From contig OX579637.1 of NCBI GenBank assembly GCA_951230915.1, forward strand, positions 3,844,001 through 3,908,000: a DNA stretch of 64,000 nt, in the 5' to 3' direction. The stretch is from Antitrichia curtipendula. Its lineage: Eukaryota > Streptophyta > Bryopsida > Hypnales > Leucodontaceae. The position numbers were made by a program, and so were the translations under genes. The notes under the pieces are model-generated. The model did no database searches. It worked only from the letters and a program-made list of their open reading frames with translations, and had not been told where the DNA came from. Below, in pieces: positions 62,140 through 64,000 of this stretch (positions are counted from its first letter, which is position 1; the number at the start of each line of letters is the position of its first letter).

Positions 62140-62971
62140 ATGAAACCTTCCATTCCTAGCTCACGGATTCCTTCGCCTTTGCACGAACGGATCCATGAGA
62201 TCTGCTGGAAGAAATTCAAGGATTGTTTGTACGCTTTTGTACAAATTGTACGTCCAATGGCACGCCCTTGTGAGTTCACTTCAGTTCTTGTGGATGCGGG
62301 GATGGCGAATAGAAGGCTTCAAGAATGACGTGCCGGATTCAAGAGGAAGGGACCTCGTGGGAGGGCAGATGATTATAATGCCATGAAGGAGGGTTTGAGA
62401 GATGGAGAGATAGAGAGGCAACGTCAACGTCATCAATTGGTGAGGGAGAGAGAAGAAGAAGCTCGTTTGCTTGTTGTCCAGAACGAAGAATTAGGGATAA
62501 GAAGGGAGATGTCTCCACGGGAGCAATCTCTTATTTTGGCCAAAATTGTAGATTTTTCCACACTAATGATGCAAGGTTGTCCGAAGGCATCTTCTAGGCT
62601 GAATATCATGGAACATTTTTTTGGAAGATGAAAGTATTTCTCAATTTTTTCCTAAATATTATCCTCATGAAGAGGATGCAAAAGCTCAGTTTGAATTCCT
62701 CAAAAGTTATTGGTCAAAGCTGGATGCTATGAAGGGGGTTCAATCAGCAGACATGCTTGCTAGAAAGGCTGTACTCTTAGACACCAATATTTTTGCTAGT
62801 GTGACAAGCACCAAAGCTTTGTCACGAGTTTTAAGAGTTCACCCAGCTAATTTGAGGGTGGCCATAACCCGCCACAGTACTATGCTTTTGCTTACAAAAC
62901 CTTTTGCACTTGCAAAACAAAAAAAGAGGCATGGGCTGCTTGCCGAGACCAAAGACCTTGTTATAAACTGA
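62140..62971 (+). pseudogene. Transposase-like N-terminal remnant, stop and frameshift
   Basis: From an ATG at 62,140 the frame reads MKPSIPSSRIPSPLHERIHE, meets TGA at 62,326-62,328, and continues in frame (RAGFKRKGPRGRADDYNAMK, then a charged coiled coil GEIERQRQRHQLVREREEEA) to 62,629. Coding then shifts by one frame at a run of seven T (62,616-62,622) into LEDESISQFF, FEFLKSYWSKLDAMKGVQSA, TKALSRVLRVHPANLRVAIT and AKQKKRHGLLAETKDLVIN, ending at TGA 62,969-62,971. The last section resembles the region just before the catalytic core in DDE-type transposase-like proteins of plants and algae, where 'RVLGVHPRN' and 'LSxxTKxxVxxWW' strings occur. This is recollection, not a search result. No catalytic core follows, so the gene is truncated as well as broken. 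Confidence 0.45.
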
Positions 62972-63116
62972 TCCCGCATGTGAAAACTGCAGGATGCACG
63001 TCCAAGGTAAGCATGCTCCTCTTGCAAAGCACGAACCTACATGCGCATCTTTACAACTCAATGGCTCTCCAGGTTTAGTGTCCTCTCCAAAGTAGTCCTT
63101 TTCTCTTCCAACTCCT

Positions 63117-64000
63117 TCAATTTATTATGTTCGGTAAATCATTGGCTATTTTCAACTTGTCACTTAGCACCACTTCCTCCATTCCATCTATTTTGGTTGC
63201 ATCAAACTCCTTCTCATAATCCTTTTGTCTCAACTTTATGCTCTTTAGTAACCCCCTCTGATAATTCACAGCTTCGACATGCTTTTCTTTGGCTTTAATA
63301 GCATTTTGCTCAGCCTCCAATCTAGCCTCGAGCTTTAGATTCTCCACTGCCAATAAGCGGCCCAAATACTCCAACCTGGAGTTGCACTCATTCTCCTCCA
63401 ACGCTATTCCGTCCATTGTGCTCCCTCTTCCCTCGCAAATCCGTAACTGCAACTCTTGTTTGTCCACATGAATTTTTTACCATTGCCAGGTGACCATTCC
63501 GGTGTCTAACACCTTTGCCTTTTGCAACCGGATGGCGTCCTTCATAACCCTTTCCCATTGAGTCACTAGTAAAAAACGCAGGAATTTTGACAGAATTATG
63601 TTGATTTGGTCGTGTTGACCCAATCACTGTTTTGTTGATTTCAACAGAAATCTGTTAATTGTAACAGATTTCTGTTGAAATCAACAAAACAGTGATCGGG
63701 TCAACACGACCAAATCAACATAATTCTATCAAAATTCTTGGATTTTCTACTAGTGAGTCTTGTTTGTGGCTTCTCCATAGGTAGCCCAATTCATTGATAT
63801 GTTTTGTTCTTCCAAAACAATTTCTCTAGCCATCTTGTGAGGAAGCAAATTGCACGGAAATTCTTGTTGATACAGAGCTTGTAGGAATTATTTAATCCTC
63901 GTTAACTTGACATCCCTCCAATTATAGCCAAATCGTACTTCTCTGCCCACCAATTTTTCAAATAGTTTGACACACTAAGTGCCGTCAAACGGTTCGCTTT
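63117..64000 (-). pseudogene. Coiled-coil protein gene split by a MITE, three in-frame stops, cut by window edge
   Basis: Reading minus strand from the right edge gives VKLFEKLVGREVRFGYNWRD, FLQALYQQEFPCNLLPHKMA and REIVLEEQNISMNWATYGEA. A 192-bp MITE (63,564-63,755) then interrupts it, and the same frame resumes with QWERVMKDAIRLQKAKV, MDGIALEENECNSRLEYLGR and a long coiled coil (RLEAEQNAIKAKEKHVEAVN, KSIKLRQKDYEKEFD), ending at TGA near 63,117. Stops: TAG 63975-63977, TAA 63888-63890, TAA 63477-63479. Removing the MITE and one copy of its 3-bp duplication leaves the frame continuous, so the gene was a single reading frame before insertion. I do not recognise the family; the style suits a mobile-element or plant-specific coiled-coil protein. 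The 5' end lies outside the window. Confidence 0.6.
63564..63755. mobile_element. CACTA-type fold-back MITE, 192 bp, with 3-bp target-site duplication
   Basis: The element starts CACTAGTAAAAAACGCAGG and ends with the inverted form TCTACTAGTG. It is an almost complete palindrome: each arm of about 90 bp reads GAATTTTGAcAGAATTATG, TTGATTTGGTCGTGTTGACC, cAATCACTGTTTTGTTGATT, TCAACAGAAATCTGTTA with only a few mismatches. The flanks are AGT at 63,561-63,563 and AGT at 63,756-63,758, a 3-bp target duplication as made by CACTA (En/Spm) transposases. It has no coding capacity and would fold into a near-perfect hairpin. It lies inside the minus-strand coiled-coil pseudogene. Confidence 0.93.

Noticed and set aside
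44986..64000. Nuclear genetic code with TAA/TAG read as Gln (as in some ulvophyte algae and ciliates)
   Set aside because: It would explain most of the internal stops. However, the 649-codon intact ORF is Gln-rich and contains no TAA or TAG in frame, several internal stops are TGA, and the 58,691 ORF itself ends at TAG where its paralogue ends. Decay under the standard code fits better.

Overview
The window looks like nuclear DNA of a green plant. Evidence: an 11-exon gene with short AT-rich introns and GT-AG splice sites, a CACTA-type fold-back MITE with a 3-bp target duplication, and an ORF resembling plant-specific 'putative plant transposon' proteins. The species cannot be fixed from the sequence; the mixture of gene types makes me lean towards a non-seed plant, but this is weak. 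The setting is heterochromatin-like: most of it is satellite, and nearly every protein-coding remnant outside it is damaged.

Layout. (1) 1-44,702: one uninterrupted head-to-tail tandem array of an 86-bp monomer (roughly 520 copies), running off the left edge. Most monomers carry an 18-bp palindrome, CTCCTTGATATCAAGGAG, or a one-base variant. The array is built by nested duplications (6.5 kb, 3.3 kb, 2.8 kb, 857 bp, 602 bp), several nearly identical, and splits into two sequence domains near 28 kb. (2) 44,986-49,343 (+): an 11-exon gene whose N-terminus carries a ParB/sulfiredoxin-type DGNHR motif and whose C-terminal half resembles a beta-class (motif IV before motif I) N4/N6 DNA methyltransferase with degenerate catalytic motifs. 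This copy has two in-frame stops and one reading-frame break. (3) 49,344-51,950: AT-rich intergenic DNA with an old ~400-bp tandem duplication that carries palindromes resembling the satellite's. (4) 51,951-61,000: two copies of one mobile-element gene family on the minus strand, an older copy with seven in-frame stops (51,951-53,861) and an intact 649-codon copy (58,691-60,640), each with a TATA box 140-141 bp before its ATG. Between them on the plus strand lie a basic Ser/Lys-rich ORF and a dead FCP1-like phosphatase. (5) 61,249-64,000: three more broken coding remnants, one split by a 192-bp CACTA fold-back MITE.

The two most interesting themes are the ParB-like/methyltransferase fusion next to a very large array of palindromic sites, and the way coding remnants here die by in-frame stop codons (about 19) while almost never losing reading frame (2 breaks). 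Only the 649-codon mobile-element protein appears intact.
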